Shown piece after piece: positions 1-7,794 of a DNA stretch of 41,434 nt. A program made the translations under genes and the position numbers. Position 1 is the stretch's first letter; each line of letters starts with the position of its first letter. Origin of the DNA: Betaproteobacteria bacterium UBA2293 (lineage in GTDB: Bacteria; Pseudomonadota; Gammaproteobacteria; Burkholderiales; Rhodocyclaceae); assembly GCA_002345845.1 (NCBI GenBank), contig DDWF01000090.1:10957-52390 (forward strand), in the 5' to 3' direction. Under the pieces are notes generated by a model. It saw nothing but the letters and a program-made list of their open reading frames with translations. It searched no databases and had not been told where the DNA came from.

Positions 1-1354
1 CCAGCACTTCCTGGCCGATGCGGGGAACGGCGACGAAACCGAAATTGCTGCCGGCCCAGGTGCTGGCGACGCGCACCCAGGCAGAGGATTTTTCGTTGTA
101 CTCGCCTTCGCGGTCCCAGTGAAACTGGACGCGGACGCGGCCGTAGGCGTCAGTGTGAATTTCTTCGCCGGCCGGGCCGACGACGATGGCGGTCTGCAGC
201 CCGTAGATCTTGGGCTCGCTGCTGTTGTAGCCGTGCCCGGGGCGCCAGGGAATTTTCTTGCGCAGGCAATAGAATTTGTTGCGGTAATCGCCGACACCGA
301 CATAGTTGTTCTCGATATGGTGAAAAACCTCGATGATCAGGAATTCATCATCGCCCTCAGGCCCCAGCGCTTCGCCAAAGTCGAAATGTTCGATCAGCTT
401 GAAATGGCGTCCGGGTTGCGCAAAACGCTCATTGCTCTCGGCTTCGAAATGCTTGCCGCGAGCTTCCAGCGACTCCATCTGGCGTTTGGCAAAGTTGTCG
501 CCATCACTCAGATGCTTGAACCCGTAGGCCCCGGCGTATTCGTAAACTTCCAGGGCGGGGATGCTGCCCTGTTGATTCAGCGTGGGCTTATTGGTGGTGA
601 CCGGATGCGGCTTTTTGAAGTCAAAGCTGCTGGCGGCATAGAGCGTTGAGGCAACCGTGCGGATCGGGACGAAGCGGCTGATGCCGTCATCGTCGAGGGA
701 GCCGGCCTTGTCTTGCCAGCGCATGGTCGGCGGACCATCGATCCCTTGCGTTTGCTGGGTACTGTCGTCCATCAGGACAAGCGTGTGTCCATCCTTGCGG
801 TGTTCGTAGGTATAGAACCAGCCCCGTTCTTCCCAGCGGCGCTGCAGGTAGTTCTGGTCTGACTCGGCAAACTGACAGGCATCCGTCATCGGCTCATCGC
901 TGCCGATGACCCGATACGCCCAGTCGTGAATGGGGTAGTCATCGAAGATCAGTTTTGTCTGTTCTTCAACGGTTTTGCCGTGAAACAGGTAGTTGTCACG
1001 GCGTAGGTCGAGAAACGCCAGCCATGGGCGAAGCTCCATGTTGTAGCAGGCCATGCCGCCATCGGTATGGGCCAGAAGGAACTTGAATACGTAGCCGTTG
1101 AAATAACGCAGGCTGCCGTCTTCACGTACCAACTCGACGGTGACCATCTTGCCCAGGACTTCCTTGAGGGGAATGCTGGCGTCCTTGGAGAGGATTTCCA
1201 CCTGAAAGCAGAAATCACGGGACAAGGCTTCGTGGGCATCGAGACGGTTAGGCAACAAAGTCGCGCCGGGGCCATCGTCATGCGGAAAGTGCAGACGCAG
1301 CAATCTGTTTTGCTGCGGGCTCTGGAGTGCAGCGTCAATGAGCGTAGCGATCAT
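1..1354 (-). CDS. vgrG: VgrG, type VI secretion spike protein (partial, 3' end off the window)
   Basis: Trimeric tip protein of the type VI secretion needle, which carries effectors across the envelope. About 451 codons are visible. The protein begins MIATLIDAALQSPQQ and continues with the gp27-like N-terminal part (RLLRLHFPHDDGPGA, KMVTVELVREDGSLRYFNGYV, ELRPWLAFLDLRRDNYLFHG). Further on is the diagnostic gp5/OB-fold segment: VVGPAGEEIHTDAYGRVRVQ, then FHWDREGEYNEKSSAWVRVA and NFGFVAVPRIGQEVL. It is cut at this point, so any C-terminal effector extension cannot be seen. The ATG at 1354 is the first start after an in-frame TAA about 30 bases upstream; no good Shine-Dalgarno is visible. It follows the 1382-2083 gene by 27 bases and is probably co-transcribed with it. 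The family call is secure; the start is moderately sure. Confidence 0.93.
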   Translation of the reverse strand, partial: MIATLIDAALQSPQQNRLLRLHFPHDDGPGATLLPNRLDAHEALSRDFCFQVEILSKDASIPLKEVLGKMVTVELVREDGSLRYFNGYVFKFLLAHTDGGMACYNMELRPWLAFLDLRRDNYLFHGKTVEEQTKLIFDDYPIHDWAYRVIGSDEPMTDACQFAESDQNYLQRRWEERGWFYTYEHRKDGHTLVLMDDSTQQTQGIDGPPTMRWQDKAGSLDDDGISRFVPIRTVASTLYAASSFDFKKPHPVTTNKPTLNQQGSIPALEVYEYAGAYGFKHLSDGDNFAKRQMESLEARGKHFEAESNERFAQPGRHFKLIEHFDFGEALGPEGDDEFLIIEVFHHIENNYVGVGDYRNKFYCLRKKIPWRPGHGYNSSEPKIYGLQTAIVVGPAGEEIHTDAYGRVRVQFHWDREGEYNEKSSAWVRVASTWAGSNFGFVAVPRIGQEVL

Positions 1355-1381
1355 GTCGGGGTCGGCAATTTGTTCGGTGGG

Positions 1382-2083
1382 TTATTGGTCAAACTGGCAA
1401 AGATCGAGGTTTTTAGCGGCTGCAGCCTTGCTGGACAGCACGCTGGTTTGCCGAATGCTGCCGTCGCTCAGGCGCAGGGTTTGCAGCACCTGGCGCCCCT
1501 TGATCCAGACCACAACCCGTAGTTGCTGGCCGCAGATCTGAGGCTTCGGTTTCGTCCAGTACAAGGGAACCGCCCACTCGCGTGCGAGCGAACGGCAGCC
1601 CCCGGTCCGGGTGCCACTTTCCGCCTTGGTGATCGGCGCCGGATGACAGACGACAAGGTCGCCTGGCAGCGGATAAATCACCGACCACGGATCAAATCGC
1701 CAGCGCGCATCGATTGCCCACTGATGGTTTTCAAAGCGGTACACGTGGCCGGCGAAGTCGAAAAGGTAGATCTCGTCGCGAAAGCGAAAAATCTCCCTGA
1801 TCGGTAATTTGAACGTCCAGTGGCCCATGGTTTCGAGCTGTCCGTTCAGCATCACCACGGTCGGGACCTTGTTGCCATTGGCTTCAGCGTCGACCTCGTG
1901 ACCCGCAAGGAAAATACCTTCCGGATATTCCTTGAATAAATCGATGGCGTTCAGCCGCATGCTGATTTGTTTGCCGTCTCCGTCCGACACCTTGCCACCC
2001 GATAACAGGAGTGCTGCGGCAAGCGCTTGCTGGCTCAGCAACAGGCAGACGATCATCAGGAGTCGCATGCGCTTACCGTTCAT
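1382..2083 (-). CDS. Secreted/periplasmic protein of unknown function, candidate immunity partner
   Basis: I do not recognise this family. Starting at Met 2083 it is about 233 aa and opens with a clear Sec signal peptide (MNGKRMRLLMIVCLLLSQQALA), so it is exported. The mature part has four cysteines (VVCHPAP, GGCRSLA, QICGQQ, LDLCQ), consistent with two disulfides in the periplasm. It overlaps the end of the L,D-transpeptidase-like gene by 11 bases and lies directly before vgrG, so the three genes look translationally coupled. In type VI islands a small exported protein overlapping a cell-wall enzyme is often its immunity protein; that role here is inference. Met 2068 or Met 2095 are alternative starts; none has a strong ribosome binding site. 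Confidence 0.72.
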   Translation of the reverse strand: MNGKRMRLLMIVCLLLSQQALAAALLLSGGKVSDGDGKQISMRLNAIDLFKEYPEGIFLAGHEVDAEANGNKVPTVVMLNGQLETMGHWTFKLPIREIFRFRDEIYLFDFAGHVYRFENHQWAIDARWRFDPWSVIYPLPGDLVVCHPAPITKAESGTRTGGCRSLAREWAVPLYWTKPKPQICGQQLRVVVWIKGRQVLQTLRLSDGSIRQTSVLSSKAAAAKNLDLCQFDQ

Positions 2084-2717
2084 AAAGTTCGTCATAGCGA
2101 TGCACGATGAATCTGGTTCCAGGTTTGAAGGCACCCAGGGTGTTTAGCCGATCGCGATCGGCTGGCTTCAGATGGATACATCCATGCGAGGGGGCCAGGA
2201 TTACCTTTTCGCCCCCCGCGGCTTGGGCTTCGTTGTCCGGCGTGGTGTGAAACATTTGGCCGGAGAGGACTTCCTTGCCATCGAGCACGCCGTTGCCATT
2301 CAAGTCTTTGAACCAGCGAATCGCCAACGGGCCAAAATCGTTGAAAACCCACGTGCTCGGTACTTCAGCTTTGCCATAGAGCTGGAAGTTCTGCATGACG
2401 ATGTCGCTGCGGGATATTTCGTGGTCTTTGGCGACGGATGCCCAGCGCCCACCGGCAGTGCGATACCAAACGTCGTTCTGCATGGCCCCCTTGTCCTGCA
2501 AGGGCGTTCCCCATTTGATTCTCGACCACTGCCAGCTTGGCGTCCGATAGGCTTCCGAACGGCCAATTCGATACTCTCCCGACCAAGTGGGTTCTTCAGG
2601 CATCCGTGGGTCATTGCCCACTTCACTCGGCCCGCCTTTTGCCTCAGCGCGCTCGATGACACTGTTTCTTTCCTTGACGAGCAATAAATGCTGCCCCGGG
2701 AAAAAATGCAATTCCAT
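2073..2717 (-). CDS. YkuD-type L,D-transpeptidase-like protein with EF-hand loop; candidate T6SS cell-wall effector
   Basis: A 214 aa protein whose catalytic signature is APSHGCIHLKPADRD, with the nucleophile at Cys180 and His178/Ser177 beside it. This is the hallmark of YkuD L,D-transpeptidases, which form or exchange 3-3 peptidoglycan crosslinks. A further His (H157) lies upstream as in the family. Residues 138-149 (DLNGNGVLDGKE) match the canonical 12-residue EF-hand calcium loop. No signal peptide is present from the chosen start, although the enzyme should act in the periplasm; this fits delivery by type VI secretion. The start at 2717 has a good Shine-Dalgarno (GAGGCGAC); a longer upstream frame lacks support. 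The gene overlaps the secreted 1382-2083 gene and precedes vgrG. Salmonella Tlde1 is a known type VI L,D-transpeptidase effector; the analogy is inference. A housekeeping transpeptidase is less likely without a signal peptide. Confidence 0.78.
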   Translation of the reverse strand: MELHFFPGQHLLLVKERNSVIERAEAKGGPSEVGNDPRMPEEPTWSGEYRIGRSEAYRTPSWQWSRIKWGTPLQDKGAMQNDVWYRTAGGRWASVAKDHEISRSDIVMQNFQLYGKAEVPSTWVFNDFGPLAIRWFKDLNGNGVLDGKEVLSGQMFHTTPDNEAQAAGGEKVILAPSHGCIHLKPADRDRLNTLGAFKPGTRFIVHRYDELYER

Positions 2718-2915
2718 TTGTCGCCTCGCGATATTGTTAGCCGCTTGTCGAATTCGTAATAGGCGAACGGGAGGCCTTGAGACGCGACAAAATATGGGAA
2801 CCAAGAAGGGGCATGATATTTTCATACAACGATGCCAACGTCAATTTTATTGCTCGTGTTTTACTTGCTTATGATTCGATTTGTCAGCGTTGTTGCATCA
2901 TCGGCCGGGCTCTGG

Positions 2916-3188
2916 CTATACCGGGCTTTTCTGCGGCGAACGGTCGCCACCGGCACTCAATAGCCAAGCGATGGCCTTATGGTTGCCCGCGCGCCGGGCA
3001 AACGCCAGCGCATCATGCCCAGTCGTTGCTTGGGTATGGATATCGTCGCCAACGGCTGCGCTCAAGGTCGCCAGGCGCTTGCACTCGTCGGCCAAGGCTG
3101 GGGCAAAGAGCCTAGTGGAAAAACCAGCGCCAATTTCGCTGCCGTGCGGCGACCCGGCCCAATCGGCAAGCGTGCGCCATGGCGGGGC
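2916..3188 (-). pseudogene. Ankyrin-repeat gene remnant
   Basis: A frame without any ATG that ends at TAG 2916-2918. It reads through a recognisable ankyrin helix pair: DDIHTQATTGHDALAFARRA followed by GNHKAIAWLLSAGGD, the pattern of a terminal ankyrin unit. The coding-like sequence runs back to about 3188, where it meets the end of the FMN reductase gene; an in-frame stop lies a little further upstream, so no start or complete N-terminus exists. It is probably the 3' stump of a larger ankyrin protein whose 5' end was lost by rearrangement. The stretch from 2718 to 2915 is AT-richer and probably holds the promoter for the transpeptidase/vgrG transcript, but I see no convincing -35/-10 pair. 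Confidence 0.55.
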
Positions 3189-3195
3189 CGATGGT

Positions 3196-3747
3196 TCAGC
3201 CGATGTGCTGCCGGATCCAGGCGACGTACTGATTCATCCAGCCCTGCAGGAAGGCCTGGCTGCCGGCGCCGATGTTGCCGGCTTCGTCGAACAGGCCGTC
3301 CTTGGCCTGGAGGAAGACCTCCGGCTGGCCCAGCGTCGGCACGTCGAGATAGGCGAGGATGTTGCGCAGATGCTGCTGGGCGACGGCGGTGCCGATGGTC
3401 CCGACAGAAATGCCGATCACGCCGGCCGGCTTGCCGACCCAGGCGCTATGGCCGTAGGGGCGCGAGGCGTGGTCGAGGGCATTCTTCAACACCCCGGGAA
3501 TGGAGCGGTTGTATTCCGGCGTAACAAACAGCAGGCCGTGCGCCGCCTTGATTTCCTCCTTCAGGCGCAGCACCGCCAGCGCCGGATGGGCGTCGTCATC
3601 CTGGTTGTAGAGCGGCAGATCGCCGATCGACACCTGCTTGAAGGAATACTCCGGCGGCGCCAGACGGGCGATGGCGGTGGCCAGCTTGCGATTGAGGGAA
3701 TCCTGTCGCAGGCTGCCGACGATAACGGCGATCTGATATTGGCTCAT
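3196..3747 (-). CDS. NADPH-dependent FMN reductase (ChrR/YieF-like flavodoxin-fold)
   Basis: A 183 aa flavodoxin-like oxidoreductase that uses NAD(P)H and FMN to reduce quinones, metals such as chromate, or azo compounds; the exact substrate is not predictable. The N-terminal FMN phosphate loop is VIVGSLRQDSLNRKLA (residues about 7-22). The second flavin-binding segment is FVTPEYNRSIPGVLKNALD, typical of the NADPH_dep_FMN_red family. The start at 3747 (MSQYQIAV) is chosen because GGAGAC sits just ahead of it, whereas the longer frame has no ribosome binding site and an atypical proline-rich leader. It lies about 70 bases downstream of tag on the same strand and is probably the last gene of that transcript. 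Confidence 0.88.
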   Translation of the reverse strand: MSQYQIAVIVGSLRQDSLNRKLATAIARLAPPEYSFKQVSIGDLPLYNQDDDAHPALAVLRLKEEIKAAHGLLFVTPEYNRSIPGVLKNALDHASRPYGHSAWVGKPAGVIGISVGTIGTAVAQQHLRNILAYLDVPTLGQPEVFLQAKDGLFDEAGNIGAGSQAFLQGWMNQYVAWIRQHIG

Positions 3748-3816
3748 GGGGGTCTCCGGTTTTTTTGGTTGAGGACTGTTGAAAGGAGACAAGCCAGATG
3801 CCGAATGGTTCGTCCG

Positions 3817-4398
3817 TCATGCCGCCGGCGCGTCGCCAATTTCCGCATACCGCGGGCAACTGGTCAGGTGGTCGTTGACCAGCCCGGCCGACTGCATCAG
3901 CGCGTAGCAGATGGTGCTGCCGACGAACTTGAAGCCGGCTTTCTGCAGCGCCTTGCTCATCGCATCCGATTGCGCCGTACGCGCCGGGACTTCGCTCAGC
4001 GCTTGCCGGTGGTTGCGGATCGGCTGGCCGTCGACAAACTGCCAGAGAAAATCGGCCAGCGACTGACCGCTCGCCTGCAACGCCAGACAGGCCTTGGCAT
4101 TGCCAATGGCGGCGGCGATCTTGGCGCGGTTGCGGACGATGCCCGGATCGGCCAGTAGCGCCGCAACCTTGGCCTCGTCGTAGCCGGCGATCACGGCCGG
4201 GTCGAAACCATCGAAGGCGCGCCGGTAGTTCTCCCGTTTTTTCAGGATGGTCGCCCACGACAAGCCGGCCTGGGCACCTTCGAGGATCAGCAGTTCGAAC
4301 AGCTGGCGGTCGTCGCGCAGCGGCACGCCCCACTCGGTGTCGTGATACTGGCGATACAAGTCGAAGCCCTCGCACCAGGGGCAGCGTTGTTGCTCCAT
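3817..4398 (-). CDS. tag: DNA-3-methyladenine glycosylase I
   Basis: Excises 3-methyladenine from alkylated DNA in base excision repair. The 193 aa protein aligns along its whole length with E. coli Tag. The zinc site is complete, with residues Cys6, His19 (YHDTEWGVP), His177 and Cys181 (DHLTSCPRY) corresponding to Cys4, His17, His175 and Cys179 of the E. coli enzyme at a constant offset of two. Glu40 (LFELLILEGAQAGLSW) corresponds to the base-recognition Glu38. It starts 4 bases after the stop of the MFS gene, so the two are translationally coupled. A repair gene inside an oxidoreductase/transporter operon is a convenience linkage; no functional tie is evident. Confidence 0.96.
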   Translation of the reverse strand: MEQQRCPWCEGFDLYRQYHDTEWGVPLRDDRQLFELLILEGAQAGLSWATILKKRENYRRAFDGFDPAVIAGYDEAKVAALLADPGIVRNRAKIAAAIGNAKACLALQASGQSLADFLWQFVDGQPIRNHRQALSEVPARTAQSDAMSKALQKAGFKFVGSTICYALMQSAGLVNDHLTSCPRYAEIGDAPAA

Positions 4399-4402
4399 CG
4401 AT

Positions 4403-5677
4403 TCATTCCTCCCGTTCCGATTGCGTTAGCCCCAGGCGCCAGCCTAGCAGGCCCCACAGCGCCGCCACCGGCGCCGCCGCCAGGGCGATGGCGGCGGCGC
4501 TCAGGCCGAGGGCGGCGAGGCCGGCGTATATCCAGCCGCTGAGCAGATCGCCACCACGATACACGGCGGCATCGATGAAGGCCTTCGATTTGTAGCGCTG
4601 CTCGCGCGTCAGCCGGGTGAACAGCACCTCGCGCGCCGGTTTGGCCAGCGCGTGGCGGCTGCTGTCGTAGAGCACGCGGACGACCAGCAGCGCCGTCAGG
4701 GCGCCGGCGGCGCCGGTGTTGCCGAGGACCAGGAAGCCAAGCGCCGCCACTGCCGGCAGCACCGCCAGCGTCGCCCCGACGCCGATCCAGGCGAGGATGC
4801 GGGCGGTCAGCAGCGCCTGGGTGAAGATGGTCAGGACATTGACGGCCAGATCGATGCGCGCCAGGAAGGCGCGGCGCGTGGCGCGGTCGGTGATGGCCTC
4901 GCCGACCAGGTGCGCCTGGATGAAATAAAGGATGGTCGAGGCGAAGGTCATCAGCAGTATCCACAGCGCGATGCGGCGCAGCGCCGGCGAACGGAACACC
5001 GGGCCGATGCCGCTCCAGGCGCTGCCACCGATGCGCGTCGCCGGTTCGCGCTGCAGCGTCGCCGGTGCCTGCTCGGCGCGGCGGTCGAGCGCGCGCGCCA
5101 GGCGGCCGGCCGCTTCAAGCGGCAGCACGGCGATCAGCAGCAGCGCGAACACCGGCACCAGCGGCGCCAGCGCCGCCGTCGTTGCCGAGCCGACGATGCC
5201 GCCGAGCGAGGAACCGACGGTGATGAAGCCGAACAGTCGCCTGCCCTGCTCGTCGCGAAACAGGTCGACGACCAGTCCCCAGAAGACGGTGACGACGAAC
5301 AGCGCGAAGACGCTGGTCCACACGTAGAAGACGCGGTCGATCCACGGCCGCGCACCTTCCGGCAGCAGCACCAGGGCCAAGTAGAAGAGCACCAGGTTGG
5401 CGGCGAAGAAGCGATTGGCCAGCGGGATGAAGACGCCACGGCGCAAGCGGGCGACAGCCGCCGAATAGAGCGGCACGGCGAGCAGCATGACGAGGAACAC
5501 CGCCGTCCACAACAGTTGCAGGTTGCCGCGGTCGGCGGCGCCGATCTCGTCGCGCACCGGGCGCAGCAGGTAATAGGCAAAGAGGATGGCGAAGCCGTAG
5601 GCGGTGGCCAGCAGCAGCGGCGCCGTTTCGCCGGGGCGCACCGGCACCAGTCGGGTGAGCAGGCGGGTCGGCACCAC
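4403..5677 (-). CDS. MFS-type membrane transporter related to nucleotide (NTP/NDP) exchange proteins
   Basis: A 424 aa polytopic inner-membrane protein with about ten to twelve predicted hydrophobic segments. The first is ATAYGFAILFAYYLLRPVRD. The pattern 'AYYLLRPVRDEIG' in the first helix and the conserved 'VDLFRDEQGRRLFGFITVGS' loop are typical of bacterial proteins annotated as MFS or ATP:ADP-antiporter-like (TlcA-related). Substrate unknown; in free-living bacteria these are not proven nucleotide carriers. The gene starts at GTG 5677, three bases after the stop of the upstream aldo/keto reductase, and ends four bases before tag, so translation is coupled on both sides. The C-terminus is short and polar (SEREE). 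Confidence 0.8.
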   Translation of the reverse strand: MVPTRLLTRLVPVRPGETAPLLLATAYGFAILFAYYLLRPVRDEIGAADRGNLQLLWTAVFLVMLLAVPLYSAAVARLRRGVFIPLANRFFAANLVLFYLALVLLPEGARPWIDRVFYVWTSVFALFVVTVFWGLVVDLFRDEQGRRLFGFITVGSSLGGIVGSATTAALAPLVPVFALLLIAVLPLEAAGRLARALDRRAEQAPATLQREPATRIGGSAWSGIGPVFRSPALRRIALWILLMTFASTILYFIQAHLVGEAITDRATRRAFLARIDLAVNVLTIFTQALLTARILAWIGVGATLAVLPAVAALGFLVLGNTGAAGALTALLVVRVLYDSSRHALAKPAREVLFTRLTREQRYKSKAFIDAAVYRGGDLLSGWIYAGLAALGLSAAAIALAAAPVAALWGLLGWRLGLTQSEREE

Positions 5678-5680
5678 CGC

Positions 5681-6607
5681 TCAGCCGTCCGCGATGGCGT
5701 CGAAATAGCGGGCGATCTCCTGGCGCAGCGCCGCGTCCGGCAGCCGGCCACGGGCGGCGCCGAGGTTGTCGGCGACGTGCGCCGCCTGCGTGCTGCCGGG
5801 AATGGCGCAGGTCACCGCCGGATGGCTGAGCACGTACTTGAGGAAGACCTGCGCCCATGAGTTGCAGTCGATCTCCGCCGCCCACTCCGGCAGCGGCCGC
5901 TCGCCGACGGCGCGGAACTGGGCGCCGCGGCCGAACGGCAGGTTGACCAGCACCGCCATGCCACGCTCGGCGGCCAGCGGCAGCAGGCGCGCAGCGGCGC
6001 CGCGGTTACCAACGGCGTAATCGACCTGGATGAAGTCGAGGCGCTCGCGGCGCATGATCGCCTCCATCTCGGCGTACTGCCGGGCGCTCGAACTGGTGAT
6101 GCCGATGTGGCCGATATGACCGGCCGCCTGCTGCTCGCGCAGCACCGGCAGGACGCTATTGACGCCGCGCAGGTTGTGCAGCTGGGCCAGATCGAGACGT
6201 GGCGTGCGCAGCGCAATATAGGAATCGGCCAGGCTGTCGCGACCGTCGGCGGCGCGTTCGCGGCCAACCTTGGTGGCGATGAACAGCTGCTCGCGCAGGC
6301 CGCCAGCGGCGAGCAGGCTGCCGATGACCGCTTCCGATTCGCCATAGGCCGGCGCCGTATCGACCACTTTGCCGCCAAAACGGACGAAGGCCGCCAGCGT
6401 ATCCTGCAGGCGGGCCAGCCAAGCCTCGTCGCCGAAGCGGAAGCGGTTGGTGCCAAGACCGACCAGCGGCAGGCGGATGCCGGTCGACGGTACCGGCCGG
6501 CTCAGCAACGGCGTCTGCGCGATGGCCGGCGGCAACTGCGCGGCAGCGCCGAGGGCCGCGCCCGCCTGCAGCAGGCGGCGGCGGTAGAGGTCAATTCCCG
6601 GCCTCAT
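5681..6607 (-). CDS. Exported aldo/keto reductase (copy 1)
   Basis: A 308 aa aldo/keto reductase barrel: VVDTAPAYGESEAVIG carries the Asp and Tyr of the catalytic tetrad, FIATKVG the Lys and LDLAQLHNL the His. The N-terminus MRPGIDLYRRRLLQAGAALG has an Arg-Arg pair before a hydrophobic stretch that ends ...PAIAQ, so it is a candidate Tat substrate. Tat would allow export of a folded, cofactor-loaded enzyme. The start 6607 is chosen for GAGGAGGGA just upstream and because it keeps the Tat motif near the N-terminus. It is clearly paralogous to the next gene (shared ending pattern SHPAVTCAIPGSTQAAHVADN against SQPAVTCAIPGTSRPEHMAD). Substrate unknown; NADPH would not normally be available outside the cytoplasm. 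Confidence 0.88.
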   Translation of the reverse strand: MRPGIDLYRRRLLQAGAALGAAAQLPPAIAQTPLLSRPVPSTGIRLPLVGLGTNRFRFGDEAWLARLQDTLAAFVRFGGKVVDTAPAYGESEAVIGSLLAAGGLREQLFIATKVGRERAADGRDSLADSYIALRTPRLDLAQLHNLRGVNSVLPVLREQQAAGHIGHIGITSSSARQYAEMEAIMRRERLDFIQVDYAVGNRGAAARLLPLAAERGMAVLVNLPFGRGAQFRAVGERPLPEWAAEIDCNSWAQVFLKYVLSHPAVTCAIPGSTQAAHVADNLGAARGRLPDAALRQEIARYFDAIADG

Positions 6608-6620
6608 CGAGCATCCCTCC

Positions 6621-7571
6621 TCACAGGCGAAAGAGCTCTGAATGGCCGCGCCAGAAGGCGGCTTCCGGGATCGGCCCGAACCCGGCGGCGGCATTGTCGG
6701 CCATGTGCTCGGGACGGCTGGTGCCGGGAATGGCGCAAGTCACCGCCGGCTGGCTGAGCACGAACTTGAGCAGCAATTGCGCCCAGCTCGTCGCCCCGAT
6801 CTCGCCCGCCCAGGCTGGCAGCGGCCGCTGGCGCAGGCGGCGGAGCAGGCCACCGCCGCCGAACGGCCGGTTGATCAGCACCGCCATACCGCGCTCGGCA
6901 GCCAGCGGCAGGATGCGCCGCTCTGCTTCGCGCTCGTCAAGCGAATAATTGACCTGCAGGAAATCGAGGCGTTCAGCACGCAGCACCGCGGCCAGCTCGT
7001 CGTAAGCGCCGGCATGGTAATGGGTGACGCCGATGTAGCGCAGGCGCCCGGCCGCCTGCCACTCGCGCAGCGTCGGCAGTTGGGTGCGCCAGTCGAGCAG
7101 GTTATGCACCTGCATCAGGTCGAGCACCCCGGCGCCGAGCAGGCGGGCCGAATCGGCGATCTGCCGCTGCCCTTCCGCGCGGCCGCTGGTCCACACCTTG
7201 CTGGCCAGGAAAGCCTGGCGCCGGCTGCCGGCCGCGGCCAGCAACTCGCCGGTGGTGGCCTCGGCCCGGCCGTACATCGGCGAACTGTCGATGACTGAGC
7301 CGCCAGCGGCGAACAGCGCCTGCAGCACACCGGGCAGGCGGGCATATTCGGGCGAACCGGGGGCAAAATCGAAACCCTGCCAAGTACCCAGGCCGATCAC
7401 CGGCAGCAATTCGCCGCTGCCGGGAATCGGCCGCCGCTGCATGGTCGGCGCCGCTGTCGCCCTGACCGGGGTAGCGCCGAGCAGCAGCGCCGTCGCCCCG
7501 CCAACGGCCAGACGCAGAAACTCGGCACGCGACATGGCCGGCAAGGAAGATGGAGAGTACGGCTCGTTCAT
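6621..7571 (-). CDS. Exported aldo/keto reductase (copy 2)
   Basis: A 316 aa paralogue of the neighbouring reductase, first gene of the minus-strand run. The catalytic tetrad is visible: VIDSSPMYGRAE (Asp, Tyr), FLASKVW (Lys) and LDLMQVHNLLDW (His). The N-terminus has SRAEFLRLAVGGATALLLGA followed by TPVRATA, which is Tat-like, but the second Arg of the usual twin-arginine pair is replaced by Ala; whether it is still exported by Tat is uncertain. The start 7571 follows GGGAGAAGCGC. The gap to copy 1 is 13 bases. Tandem duplication followed by divergence is the simplest origin. Confidence 0.87.
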   Translation of the reverse strand: MNEPYSPSSLPAMSRAEFLRLAVGGATALLLGATPVRATAAPTMQRRPIPGSGELLPVIGLGTWQGFDFAPGSPEYARLPGVLQALFAAGGSVIDSSPMYGRAEATTGELLAAAGSRRQAFLASKVWTSGRAEGQRQIADSARLLGAGVLDLMQVHNLLDWRTQLPTLREWQAAGRLRYIGVTHYHAGAYDELAAVLRAERLDFLQVNYSLDEREAERRILPLAAERGMAVLINRPFGGGGLLRRLRQRPLPAWAGEIGATSWAQLLLKFVLSQPAVTCAIPGTSRPEHMADNAAAGFGPIPEAAFWRGHSELFRL

Positions 7572-7632
7572 GCGCTTCTCCCGACATGCCTGGCGCATCC
7601 GGAGGATATGCCAGGTACTCCTGACCAGACCC

Positions 7633-7652
7633 GGAACGCCCCGGGGAGTTCC
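7633..7652. promoter_or_regulatory. Near-perfect 20-bp palindrome between divergent operons
   Basis: The arms GGAACGCCCC and GGGGAGTTCC pair with a single mismatched position. It lies between the aldo/keto reductase operon (start 7571) and the ceramidase-like operon (start 7795), where a shared repressor would bind. On the minus strand the same DNA contains GGAACT followed 17 bases later by TCTGG, vaguely like an extracytoplasmic sigma promoter. Function is inferred from location only. Confidence 0.35.
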
Positions 7653-7794
7653 CGACGCCTGAAGCATGAAACTACCGGCCGCCCGTCAGCGTCCAACAAG
7701 CGATTCGCGTTGCCGGGCGTGGCGGCGCAGAATCGCCGTTAGCGCAGCCGGCATGACGGTCGCGGCCATGCGCAGACAAGAGCGGAGGATCGAT

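Noticed and set aside
119..649. 176-codon plus-strand frame within the left end
   Set aside because: Antisense to vgrG, whose gp5/OB-fold signature is read on the minus strand in this same stretch.
2881..4158. 425-codon plus-strand frame over the FMN reductase and tag genes
   Set aside because: Antisense to genes with complete catalytic motifs; low-complexity translation.
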